A stretch of DNA of 40,879 nucleotides, from assembly GCA_021298285.1 (NCBI GenBank), contig JAJTFN010000023.1, positions 1-40,879 on the forward strand. Reading direction: 5' to 3'. This stretch comes from Verrucomicrobium sp. GTDB lineage: Bacteria > Verrucomicrobiota > Verrucomicrobiia > Limisphaerales > UBA9464. A program made the translations under genes and the position numbers. Within the stretch, counting starts at the first letter, position 1. Every line of letters begins with the position of its first letter. Below are positions 21,954 through 32,326 of this stretch, piece by piece. The notes under the pieces were generated by a model, which was given only the letters and a program-made list of their open reading frames with translations, did not search any database and was not told the DNA's origin.

Positions 21954-21985
21954 ACGCTGAATACGCTGAATACGCTGAATACGCT
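21954..21985. repeat. Nine-base tandem repeat ACGCTGAAT, 3.5 copies
   Basis: Three perfect consecutive copies of ACGCTGAAT are followed by ACGCT. The array sits in the 205-base gap between the kinase/nucleotidyltransferase terminator and the efp stop. It is markedly less GC-rich than the surroundings. Apart from this array, the terminator and the duplicated efp end, nothing else was recognised in the gap. Confidence 0.9.
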
Positions 21986-22050
21986 CGCGGGCCGGGGCGG
22001 CCGAGCCTGCGGCGGGAACGATCCCGACCGGTCAAGCCCTTGGGCGCTCG

Positions 22051-22086
22051 GCTCAGGCGCGCTCCATCCGCTCAGGCGCGCTCCAT
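22051..22086. repeat. 17-base direct duplication at the efp 3' end
   Basis: GCTCAGGCGCGCTCCAT occurs at 22051-22067 and again at 22070-22086. The second copy is the coding end of efp (Met-Glu-Arg-Ala-stop on the minus strand); the first is a copy placed just downstream of the stop. The period is 19 bases. Confidence 0.85.
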
Positions 22087-22632
22087 GTACTTGCCGGTGC
22101 GGGTGTCGACCTTGATCTTCTCGCCGGTCTTGATGAACAGCGGGGCGTTGATCTCGACGCCGGTCTCCAGCGTCACGGTCTTCTGCACGTTGTTGGCGCT
22201 GTCGCCCTTGAGGCCCTCGGGGGCGTCGGCGACCGTGAGGACCACGCTCGAGGGCAGCTCGATGATGACGGCCTTCTCCTCCACGAAGGTCATGGTGACC
22301 TGGCTGTTCTCGGTCAGGTAGTTCTTGGCGTCGCCGACGAACTCCGGGGTCACGGTGACCTCCTCGTAGCTCTCCGGGTCGACGAAGACGAAGTCGTCGC
22401 CGCTCTTGTAGCTGAACTCCATCTTTCGGGTCATGAGCGGCACGGTCTCCACCTTCTCCGCCGAGCTGAAGCGCACATCCATGCTCTTGCCGGTGCGGAT
22501 GCTCCGGAGGATGGCCTGCACGAAGGCGCGCAGGTTGCCCGGGGTCCGGTGCGTGACCTCGAGGACGACGCAGATGTCGGAGTTGTACTGGATCGCTTGA
22601 CCCTTGCGGAGTTCGTTCGCGTTGACTGCCAT
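22072..22632 (-). CDS. efp: Translation elongation factor P
   Basis: This 186-residue EF-P resolves ribosome stalls at polyproline by stimulating peptide bond formation. All three beta-barrel domains are present: KOW-like N-domain (NANELRKGQAIQY), OB domain (FVFVDPESYEEV, with YLTENSQVTMTF), and C-terminal domain (DAPEGLKGDSANNVQKTV, TGEKIKVDTRTGKYMER). The start MAVNANEL at 22632 fits the family. The tip of domain I reads HRTPGNLRAFVQ. Asn33 sits where E. coli has the beta-lysinylated Lys34, so neither the lysine nor the arginine (rhamnosylated) modification is possible at this position. The gene is single, divergent from purS and convergent with the kinase fusion gene. No Shine-Dalgarno is visible. 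Confidence 0.96.
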   Translation of the reverse strand: MAVNANELRKGQAIQYNSDICVVLEVTHRTPGNLRAFVQAILRSIRTGKSMDVRFSSAEKVETVPLMTRKMEFSYKSGDDFVFVDPESYEEVTVTPEFVGDAKNYLTENSQVTMTFVEEKAVIIELPSSVVLTVADAPEGLKGDSANNVQKTVTLETGVEINAPLFIKTGEKIKVDTRTGKYMERA

Positions 22633-22679
22633 AGTGGGGACGGGATGACCCGCTGGGCCATCCAGCGGAAAGAACCGGA

Positions 22680-22707
22680 ACCCTATCGCCCGGCGACCGA
22701 CTGGCAA
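22680..22707 (-). promoter_or_regulatory. Possible efp promoter
   Basis: On the minus strand, TTGCCA (-35, 5 of 6 bases) and TAGGGT (-10, 3 of 6) are 16 bases apart, ending 47 bases before the efp ATG. It is the best pair in the 297-base divergent efp/purS gap. I see no riboswitch or other gene in that gap. Confidence 0.3.
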
Positions 22708-22929
22708 GCGTCCAATTCAGGCCTGTCCCATCCGGGTTCCGCGGCCGATCCGGCGTCCGGGCCAGCCAACCGCCGCCCCTGCTGCCGACCCGATCGGGCG
22801 CGCCACCTCGAGCGGTTCCAGGCCGGACGGACGCACCGGGGGAATTGGCTTCACCTCGGCCGGTCGCCTGCCCCATCTTCTGGCCCCACCCGGGGAGACC
22901 CGGGGCCTCTGCCCGTGCTCCCGCCGACC

Positions 22930-23175
22930 ATGAAAGCCAAGCTCGTCATCACCCCGAAGAAAGCCGTGCTCGATCCGCAGGGCAAGACCGTCGCCAATGC
23001 CCTCGAGCACATGGGATATGCAGGGGTCGCCGGAGTCCGCATGGGCAAGTACATCGAGATCGATCTCGCCCCGGGCACCAAGGCGGCCGAGGCCGAGCAG
23101 GCCCTGAACGAGGCCGCGCGGCGCTTCCTGAGCAACCCGGTGATCGAGGACTACCGGCTGGAGATCGTGGAATGA
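22930..23175 (+). CDS. purS: Phosphoribosylformylglycinamidine synthase subunit PurS
   Basis: This 81-residue PurS is the small structural subunit of the three-part FGAM synthase (PurS-PurQ-PurL) in purine synthesis. The pattern is typical: [38 protein letters not shown], and a C-terminal [14 protein letters not shown]. The length matches the family (about 80). The start at 22930 is the first ATG matching homologues; the frame is open upstream without similarity. It overlaps purQ by ATGA, so the two are made together. The presence of PurS predicts the small type of PurL elsewhere in the genome; it is not in this window. Confidence 0.95.
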   Translation: MKAKLVITPKKAVLDPQGKTVANALEHMGYAGVAGVRMGKYIEIDLAPGTKAAEAEQALNEAARRFLSNPVIEDYRLEIVE

Positions 23176-23909
23176 GCCCCGGCAACCCGACCCCGACCAT
23201 GCGGCTGGCCATCCTCCAGTTCCCCGCCTCCAACTGCGACCAGGACTGCGTCCACGCGGTGCGCGCGATGGGGGCCCGGGCCCGGATGGTCTGGCACAAG
23301 GAGACCTCCCTCGGCGACGTCGACGCGGTGATCGTCCCCGGCGGGTTCAGCTACGGCGACGCGCTGCGGTGCGGCGCCATCGCCCGGTTCAGCCCGGTGA
23401 TGCAGGCCGTGATCCGGTTCGCCGAGGCGGGCGGCCTTGTGCTGGGCATCTGCAACGGCTTCCAGATCCTCTGCGAGGCGGGCCTGCTGCCCGGGGCGCT
23501 GATCCGCAACCGCGACCTGCGTTTCCACTGCGAGCAGGTCTTCCTGAAGACCGCCAACTTCGACACCCCCTTCACCTCGGGCATCGCCCGCGACGGCGCG
23601 CCGCTGCGCATCCCCATCGCCCATGGCGAGGGTTGCTACTTCGCCGACGCCCCGACCCTCGAGCGCCTCGAGGCCGGTCGCCAGATCCTCTGGCAGTACT
23701 GCGACGCGACCGGCGCGGTGACCGAGGCGGCCAACCCGAACGGCTCGGTGCGCAACATCGCCGGCATCGCCAACGAACGGTTCAACGTCGCGGGGCTCAT
23801 GCCCCACCCGGACCGGGCGGTCGAGGGCCTCCTGGGCAGCGAGGACGGCCGGGCGATCCTGTCCGGCATGATCGCCTCGCTGGAGTCGCGCCAGAAGGCC
23901 GCCGCCTGA
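23172..23909 (+). CDS. purQ: Phosphoribosylformylglycinamidine synthase subunit PurQ
   Basis: This glutaminase subunit feeds ammonia to PurL. Class I amidotransferase motifs are [28 protein letters not shown], the nucleophile elbow GICNGFQ (Cys94 with this start), HGEGCYF, and a C-terminal [11 protein letters not shown] with the catalytic His/Glu side. The ATG at 23172 overlaps the purS stop and has GGAG 8 bases upstream, so it is used here. Family alignment would instead favour the ATG at 23199 (236 residues, Cys85), because homologues start right at MxxAIxxFPxSNCD. The gene ends 17 bases before the convergent aat gene. Confidence 0.95.
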   Translation: MSPGNPTPTMRLAILQFPASNCDQDCVHAVRAMGARARMVWHKETSLGDVDAVIVPGGFSYGDALRCGAIARFSPVMQAVIRFAEAGGLVLGICNGFQILCEAGLLPGALIRNRDLRFHCEQVFLKTANFDTPFTSGIARDGAPLRIPIAHGEGCYFADAPTLERLEAGRQILWQYCDATGAVTEAANPNGSVRNIAGIANERFNVAGLMPHPDRAVEGLLGSEDGRAILSGMIASLESRQKAAA

Positions 23910-23926
23910 GGCCTCGCCGCGGGGCC

Positions 23927-24601
23927 TCACCACCGATCGGGCTGACAGACCGAGGGCCCGAGCCGGGCGAGGTAGTCGGCGCGCGGGATCTCCACCGCAC
24001 CAAGGGCCCGGGTCACGGGCGTGACCATCTGGCAATCGAACAGCGTGAAGCCCCGCGCCGCCAGGTGGCGGTCCAGGTGGTGCAGGGCGACCTTCGACGC
24101 GTCGTCGGCCCGATGGAACATGGACTCCCCTGCGAAGAAGGCCCCCAACGCCACGCCATAGACGCCGCCCACCAGCCGGTCGTCCTGCCAGCATTCGACG
24201 CTGTGGGCGTGTCCGGCACGCGCCAGCTCCAGGTATGCCGAGAGGAGCCCCTCCGAGATCCAGCTCGAGCGGACACCCCGGCGGGGCTCGGAGGCACAGG
24301 CGCGGATGACTCCCTCGAAGTCCTCGTCCAGGCTCACCCGGTAGGTGCCGCGCCGCAGCGTCCGGGCGAGGCTGCGGGAGACATGCAGGCCGCCCACCTC
24401 GAGGATGCCGCGCGGGTCGGGCGACCACCAGGTGACCGGGTCGGCGGACCACGGGAACAGGCCGCCCCGGTAGGCCTCGAGGAGCCGTTCCACCGACAGG
24501 TCGCCCCCGACGGCCACGAGCCCATCACCCCGGGCCCCGCGGGGATCGGGCAACCGGTCACCCGGCGCCACGAACGCGACGGCTCCGGCGGACCGGCTCA
24601 T
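23927..24601 (-). CDS. aat: Leucyl/phenylalanyl-tRNA--protein transferase
   Basis: This 224-residue GNAT-fold enzyme transfers Leu or Phe from aminoacyl-tRNA to the N-terminal Lys/Arg of proteins, which makes a primary N-degron for ClpS/ClpA(P). Family motifs are GLVAVGGDLSVERLLEAYRGG, FPWS, WWSPDPRGIL, SSWISEGLLSAYLELA, GHAHSVECW, GGVYGVALGAFFAGESMF, and FTLFDCQMVTPV. The start at 24601 overlaps the stop of the DUF2017 gene (ATGA), so translation is coupled. With clpS two genes upstream, the operon holds both the enzyme that creates N-degrons and the adaptor that reads them. Confidence 0.96.
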   Translation of the reverse strand: MSRSAGAVAFVAPGDRLPDPRGARGDGLVAVGGDLSVERLLEAYRGGLFPWSADPVTWWSPDPRGILEVGGLHVSRSLARTLRRGTYRVSLDEDFEGVIRACASEPRRGVRSSWISEGLLSAYLELARAGHAHSVECWQDDRLVGGVYGVALGAFFAGESMFHRADDASKVALHHLDRHLAARGFTLFDCQMVTPVTRALGAVEIPRADYLARLGPSVCQPDRW

Positions 24602-25074
24602 GCCGGGAAGGCGGCCGAGAGGAGGAAGCCCTGGATCCGGCTGGCGACCACCAGCTCGAACCAGGACCGGAACTCCGGGGCCTCGGTCGACAGGTCGTCC
24701 GGAGGCTCCGGCGGGTTCGGACACCCGAGCCGTTCCCAAGCCCCGAGCCGGACCTCGTTGAGCACCTGCAGGAACATTTCCAGGTCGGCAGGAGCCAGCC
24801 GCAGCAGCCGGCCTGGCCCGTCACCTTCCACGGTGCCGGTCGTGGGGGCGTCCTCGAGGAAGTCGAGCAAGCGCGCCCGTGTCGAGGCCCGGTGACCCTC
24901 CAGCTCATCGGCCAGCTCGATGGCGCCGGCCGCCTGCAGTTCGGGGGAGGCCCGGCTCAGTCGGGGGGCGTGCCTCGGGCCATGCGGGGTCCGGAGGATG
25001 GAGACCAGCAGCCCCCGTTCGACCTCGGCGAGGACCCAGGAGGTGCCCTCGGAGTCCTTCCCGAGCAGCCTCAT
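24598..25074 (-). CDS. DUF2017-like protein between clpS and aat
   Basis: This is a 158-residue, Leu/Arg-rich, probably soluble and mostly helical protein with no signal peptide or membrane helix. It resembles DUF2017, a family best known as the gene directly after clpS in actinobacteria. The C-terminal half has LRLAPADLEMFLQVLNEVRLGAWERLG and ends in ELVVASRIQGFLLSAAF; the pattern of an acidic 'ADLExxLQxLNExRLxLG' helix is what suggests the family. It overlaps clpS by 4 bases at its start and aat by 4 bases at its end, so all three are translated as a coupled unit. The function is unknown. Context suggests a part in ClpS/Clp-dependent N-degron proteolysis (inference). Confidence 0.7.
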   Translation of the reverse strand: MRLLGKDSEGTSWVLAEVERGLLVSILRTPHGPRHAPRLSRASPELQAAGAIELADELEGHRASTRARLLDFLEDAPTTGTVEGDGPGRLLRLAPADLEMFLQVLNEVRLGAWERLGCPNPPEPPDDLSTEAPEFRSWFELVVASRIQGFLLSAAFPA

Positions 25075-25394
25075 GGGTTGCCCGGCTCGATGGTGGCGTT
25101 GATCGAGTACTTCTGGAGGGCATGCACGTGGTGCTCGGCCATCTCGAAGCTCTCGCGAACAAGGGCGCTGCGTCCCTGCTCATGGACCTCCAGCATGTGG
25201 CGCTGGGCCTTCTCGTGCGTCCAGCCGAACACCTGCTGGAAGACATGGGTCACGTAGGGCATGAGATTCACGGGATCGTCCCAGGCGATGACCACGTAGT
25301 CGCGCTCCCGGATGCCTTGGGCCTCGGCGTCGGGGTCGACCTCGGGCCGCTGGATCTCGACGGTTCCGGGGGCGTTGCTGCGGGGATCGGTCAT
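25071..25394 (-). CDS. clpS: ATP-dependent Clp protease adaptor ClpS
   Basis: This 107-residue ClpS binds N-terminal Leu, Phe, Tyr or Trp of substrates and delivers them to a Clp ATPase. After a disordered acidic N-terminus (~1-30), the core is clear: YVVIAWDDPVNLMPYVTHVF, GWTHEKAQRHMLEVHEQGRS, and EMAEHHVHALQKYSINATIE. The DDPVNLM and VHEQG segments line the N-degron pocket in the family. The sequence resembles the actinobacterial type (WDDPVNLM...YVF) more than E. coli ClpS. GGGAG about 8 bases before the ATG is one of the few Shine-Dalgarno-like sites in the window. It is first in the operon with the DUF2017-like gene and aat. Confidence 0.95.
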   Translation of the reverse strand: MTDPRSNAPGTVEIQRPEVDPDAEAQGIRERDYVVIAWDDPVNLMPYVTHVFQQVFGWTHEKAQRHMLEVHEQGRSALVRESFEMAEHHVHALQKYSINATIEPGNP

Positions 25395-25458
25395 GGCGTC
25401 GGCTCCCGTCGGGACGGGACCTGATGCTCCAAGCTAACGGGAGGGTCCCGGAAACGCA

Positions 25459-25483
25459 ACGGCCGCCGGAATCCGGCGGCCGT
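25459..25483 (-). terminator. Terminator of the ATP synthase operon
   Basis: A perfect inverted repeat of 12 bases (ACGGCCGCCGGA/TCCGGCGGCCGT) lies 39 bases after the atpC stop. On the minus strand the stem is followed by TGCGTTT. It is the strongest hairpin in the window and separates atpC from the clpS promoter region. Confidence 0.65.
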
Positions 25484-25521
25484 CGGGTGCACGGGCCGTG
25501 AGGCCCGAATCTGGCCGGGCA

Positions 25522-25929
25522 TCAGCGCTTCTGGCGCCGCTTGAGGTTGAGCTGCGTGAGCGAGTGCATGAGCGAGGCCTGCGCCATCGCCTGTTCCTCA
25601 TCCCCGAGCTTCTGGGCCAGCCGGGCCTCCGCCTGACGGCGGGCCTCCTCGGCCTTGGCCTCGTCGATGTCGTCGGCGCGGATGGCCATGTCGGTGAGGA
25701 TCGCGACGCGGCTCCCGGTGATCTCGGCGAATCCCTCACCGACGGCCAGGAAGTGGTCCTGGCCACCCTTGCGGGCGATGATCTCGCCGTGGGCGATCTG
25801 GGTCATCAGCGGGATGTGCATCGGGAAGATGCCCATCTCGCCCTCGACCCCCGGCAGGGTGACCATCTCGACCTCCTCGGAATAGATGCGGGCCTCCGGG
25901 GTGACGATTTCCAGCTTGAGCGTGGCCAT
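25522..25929 (-). CDS. atpC: F-type ATP synthase subunit epsilon
   Basis: This is the 135-residue epsilon subunit of the central stalk, which links gamma to the c-ring and can inhibit hydrolysis. The N-terminal beta-sandwich is typical (LKLEIVTPEARIYSEEVEMVTLPGVEGEMGIFPMHIPLMT, shown only as a pattern of about residues 4-43), followed by VGEGFAEITGSRVAILTDMA. A helical hairpin follows (AKAEEARRQAEARLAQKL). It is last in the operon, 107 bases after atpD. That gap contains three GGGATCG words but no clear hairpin or gene. Confidence 0.95.
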   Translation of the reverse strand: MATLKLEIVTPEARIYSEEVEMVTLPGVEGEMGIFPMHIPLMTQIAHGEIIARKGGQDHFLAVGEGFAEITGSRVAILTDMAIRADDIDEAKAEEARRQAEARLAQKLGDEEQAMAQASLMHSLTQLNLKRRQKR

Positions 25930-26036
25930 GGCGTCGGTGTCTTGCGGTCGGGGTTCTGTGGGATCGTGGCTCTGGGATCGCGGTTCGCGTCGGGATCGGC
26001 GGACCGGAAGCGGGGGGAACCCGCCTCCGGGTCGGC

Positions 26037-29955
<3,919 letters not shown>

Positions 29956-29998
29956 GTCGTCAGTGGGATTGGTCGGCTGTTGGAAAGGGAACGGATCG

Positions 29999-30391
29999 TC
30001 AGAAACTCTTCTCAAGGGCCGCCAGGCGGGCCCTCACGGTGCCGTCGTACACGTCGCTGCCCACCTGGACCCGGAGGCCGCCGATGTGGGCGGGTTGCAC
30101 GGAGAACTGGAACTCGAGGCCCTGGCCATACCGGCGGCCGAGGGTCTCGCGGATCGACGCCTTGACCTCGGGGGACGGGTCGACCGCGCTCTCGACGCGG
30201 GCCGTGCGGCGGCCCACATCGATCTTGACCAGTGACAGGAAATGCTGCAGCGCCGCCAGGTGGTTGCGCGGCTTGGCCTGGATGACCTGGTCGACCGTCT
30301 GCCGGACGCGGGCCTCGTCGAGGATGCCGTCCCGCAGGCAGGCTCGGTAGAGATCCTTGCCGTCGCGGCGGGCCTGTTTTCCGATCTTCAT
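29999..30391 (-). CDS. atpH: F-type ATP synthase subunit delta, short form
   Basis: At 130 residues, this is clearly shorter than the usual 175-185. The C-terminal domain is well kept ([46 protein letters not shown]). The N-terminal helical domain, which caps the alpha3beta3 crown, is reduced to about 70 residues ([22 protein letters not shown]). No room exists for a full N-domain: atpF stops at 30444, 52 bases upstream of this start, and the upstream open frame there is only the antisense-free shadow of atpF. Place in the operon and the C-domain make the identity firm. Whether the short form is normal for this lineage I cannot tell. Confidence 0.88.
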   Translation of the reverse strand: MKIGKQARRDGKDLYRACLRDGILDEARVRQTVDQVIQAKPRNHLAALQHFLSLVKIDVGRRTARVESAVDPSPEVKASIRETLGRRYGQGLEFQFSVQPAHIGGLRVQVGSDVYDGTVRARLAALEKSF

Positions 30392-30443
30392 CCGGTGGTC
30401 GGGGTTCTTGGGGAAATGGGGTGCTCGTTCCTTGGGCAGTCGC

Positions 30444-30986
30444 TCAGGCGGCGAGCTGCCGTTGGGTCTCCTCGGCCAGTCGCTTCTGGTCGTCGAGGGT
30501 GAGGATCTTGCCGGTGACCTCCACGCTGGCGGCAACCACCAGCCGGCCGAACTCCTTCCGGAGATCCGCCTTGAGGCGCTCCAGCTCGGCCTCGTTGGCC
30601 TGCCGGGCCTTGGAGACGATCTCCTCGGCGGCGGCCACGGCCCGGCGGGTCTCGGCCTCGGCGACGCGGGCGGCGGCGGCCCGGGCCTCCTCGAGGGCCT
30701 TGGCCGACTGGGCACCGACCTCGGCGAGGAGCTCCTGCGCCTTCCGCTGGGCAGAGGCGAGGTCCTCCTTGGCCTTGGCGGCATCGGCCAGCCCCTGGGC
30801 GATGGCCGCGCGACGCTCCTCCAGGGTCTTCTGGATGGGGCCCACGGCCCACTTCTTGAGGATGAGCGCCACCAGCACGAAGCTGATCGTGTTGGCGATC
30901 AGCGCCGGCACGTTGGCGCCGAAGGTCTTGGCGATCTGTTCGACGGGTCCGCCTTCGGCGGCCGCCAGGAGGGCGAGGAGGCTCAT
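30444..30986 (-). CDS. atpF: F-type ATP synthase subunit b
   Basis: This is the 180-residue peripheral stalk subunit. A single membrane helix near the N-terminus (about 26-44, ALIANTISFVLVALILKKW) is followed by a long Ala/Glu/Arg-rich coiled coil (KTLEERRAAIAQGLADAAKAK onward) and a C-terminal delta-binding region. Only one b gene is seen, so the stalk should be a b2 homodimer. It lies 147 bases after atpE. That gap has repeated GGATCCC words (about 31090-31125) that could fold, but nothing else I recognise. Confidence 0.95.
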   Translation of the reverse strand: MSLLALLAAAEGGPVEQIAKTFGANVPALIANTISFVLVALILKKWAVGPIQKTLEERRAAIAQGLADAAKAKEDLASAQRKAQELLAEVGAQSAKALEEARAAAARVAEAETRRAVAAAEEIVSKARQANEAELERLKADLRKEFGRLVVAASVEVTGKILTLDDQKRLAEETQRQLAA

Positions 30987-31133
30987 TTCGGTGGAAATCG
31001 GGATCGGGTGCGGATTCTGGGGCGGTCCGGGAGGCTCGAGTCTCTGGATGGTGGTCCGGACGGTTCGGTCAGGATCGGCGGGCCGGGCGCAGGATCCCGC
31101 CCGAGTGGGGGGATCCCGCGCCGGCGGTGCCGG

Positions 31134-31340
31134 TCACTTGCCGTTCCAGAGGAACAGCGCGAAGAAGACGATGCCCTCGGCGAAGGCGGTGCTCAGGATG
31201 GCCTGCACGAGGATCTTGGTCGCGGCACCGGGGTTGCGGCCGACGGCCTCGGCGGCGCTCTTGCCGATGAGACCGACGCCGATGGCGGCACCGAAGGCGG
31301 CTGCGGCCACGTGGATGTTTCCGGACATTTCTGCGATCAT
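31134..31340 (-). CDS. atpE: F-type ATP synthase subunit c
   Basis: This is the 68-residue proteolipid of the rotor ring. Helix 1 is AAFGAAIGVGLIGKSAAEA and the polar loop is GRNPGA. Helix 2 carries the ion-binding Glu55 in STAFAEGIVFFALFLW. The Na+-type signature (Gln in helix 1 and Ser/Thr after the Glu) is absent, since Gly follows Glu55. The ring is therefore predicted to use protons. Starts at 31340 (MIAEMSG) and 31328 (MSGNIHV) are both possible. Confidence 0.94.
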   Translation of the reverse strand: MIAEMSGNIHVAAAAFGAAIGVGLIGKSAAEAVGRNPGAATKILVQAILSTAFAEGIVFFALFLWNGK

Positions 31341-31414
31341 GTGGATGGGGTGTCGTGGTTGTTGTTGCGCGAGCGCCCCGGCAGTCTGGCCACCGTCTGG
31401 CGCCCGAAATCGGA

Positions 31415-32326
31415 CTAGTGGTGGGAGCCGTCCTCCCCGTGCTCCTCGTCGTGCGAACAGATGAGGAGGGTGAAGACCGCCGTCAGGAGCATGAAGACCA
31501 GGGCCTGGACGAGTCCGACCAGAAGTTCCATGAAGTAGAACGGCAGGGCCGTCAACCACCCCCAGGTGGCCCCACCCAGGTGCGTCATGGACTCGAGCAT
31601 GTTCTCGCCGGCGAAGACGTTGCCGTAGAGACGGAAGCTCAGGGAAACGGGCCGGAAGAGGATGGAGACGACCTCCAGGATGCCGACCGCGAAGAAAACC
31701 ACCACCAACACCAGGCCCATGAGGCCACCGAGGCCACCCTTGGCCCCGAAAAGATGCTTGAGGAACCCGACCGGACCGTTGGCCTGCAGGGCCCAGACCG
31801 TCCAAAGCACGAAGAAGACCAGCGCCATGGCGAAGGTCATGTTGAAATCGGCGTTGGCCCCGCGGAGGAGCGGCTCGGAAACGTGGAACCCGTGGTCGCC
31901 GGGATGTCCCCAACCGATGGTGCCGACGCCCGGCAGGAGCCCGAACCAGTTGGTCGTCACCACGAAGAGGAAGAGGGCCGAGAAGAACCAGAAGGTCTTG
32001 CGTACCAGGTCGGGCCCGATGATGCCGCCCAGGAAGTCGTAGAGTCCCTCGACGAGCCACTCCCAGAAGTTCTGCGCCCCCTCGGGGACCTGGCGGAGGG
32101 TACCGACGCCGATGCGCACGGCCAACACCAGGACCAGCGCGACCACCCAGGTGAGCACCATGGAATTGGTCACCGGCAGCGGGCCGACATGGAACAAGAC
32201 GGGCGCCGCCGACGGCAACCCTTGCTGGGCCGCGGCTTCGGCATGCGCGCCATGGTCGGCGGCCAGACCGCAGACCTGAAGGCCTGTGGCGGCGGCAAGG
32301 GCGACTGGAATGCTGGACCAACGCAT
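31415..32326 (-). CDS. atpB: F-type ATP synthase subunit a
   Basis: This is the 303-residue membrane stator subunit with the proton half-channels. From ATG 32326 it begins with a signal-like helix (SSIPVALAAATGLQVCG) and a His/Ala-rich periplasmic stretch. Typical helices follow, with EGAQNFWEWLVEGLYDFLGG, TNWFGLLPGVG, and the key SLSFRLYGNVFAGE holding the essential Arg. The C-terminus is His/Asp/Glu-rich. The frame is open for a further 250 codons upstream and includes an ExoD-like domain without any stop. Start 32326 is preferred because codons between the two domains lose the strong GC bias at third positions. An alternative start is ATG 32383. Confidence 0.92.
   Translation of the reverse strand: MRWSSIPVALAAATGLQVCGLAADHGAHAEAAAQQGLPSAAPVLFHVGPLPVTNSMVLTWVVALVLVLAVRIGVGTLRQVPEGAQNFWEWLVEGLYDFLGGIIGPDLVRKTFWFFSALFLFVVTTNWFGLLPGVGTIGWGHPGDHGFHVSEPLLRGANADFNMTFAMALVFFVLWTVWALQANGPVGFLKHLFGAKGGLGGLMGLVLVVVFFAVGILEVVSILFRPVSLSFRLYGNVFAGENMLESMTHLGGATWGWLTALPFYFMELLVGLVQALVFMLLTAVFTLLICSHDEEHGEDGSHH

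Noticed and set aside
22860-22925. CCCGGGGAGACCCGGGG-type hairpin before purS as a riboswitch
   Set aside because: It is a short self-complementary GC run without conserved riboswitch core bases.
30392-30784. Upstream extension of atpH that could give a longer delta subunit
   Set aside because: The extension overlaps atpF in another frame and has Pro/Arg/Ser-rich shadow composition with no delta N-domain similarity.
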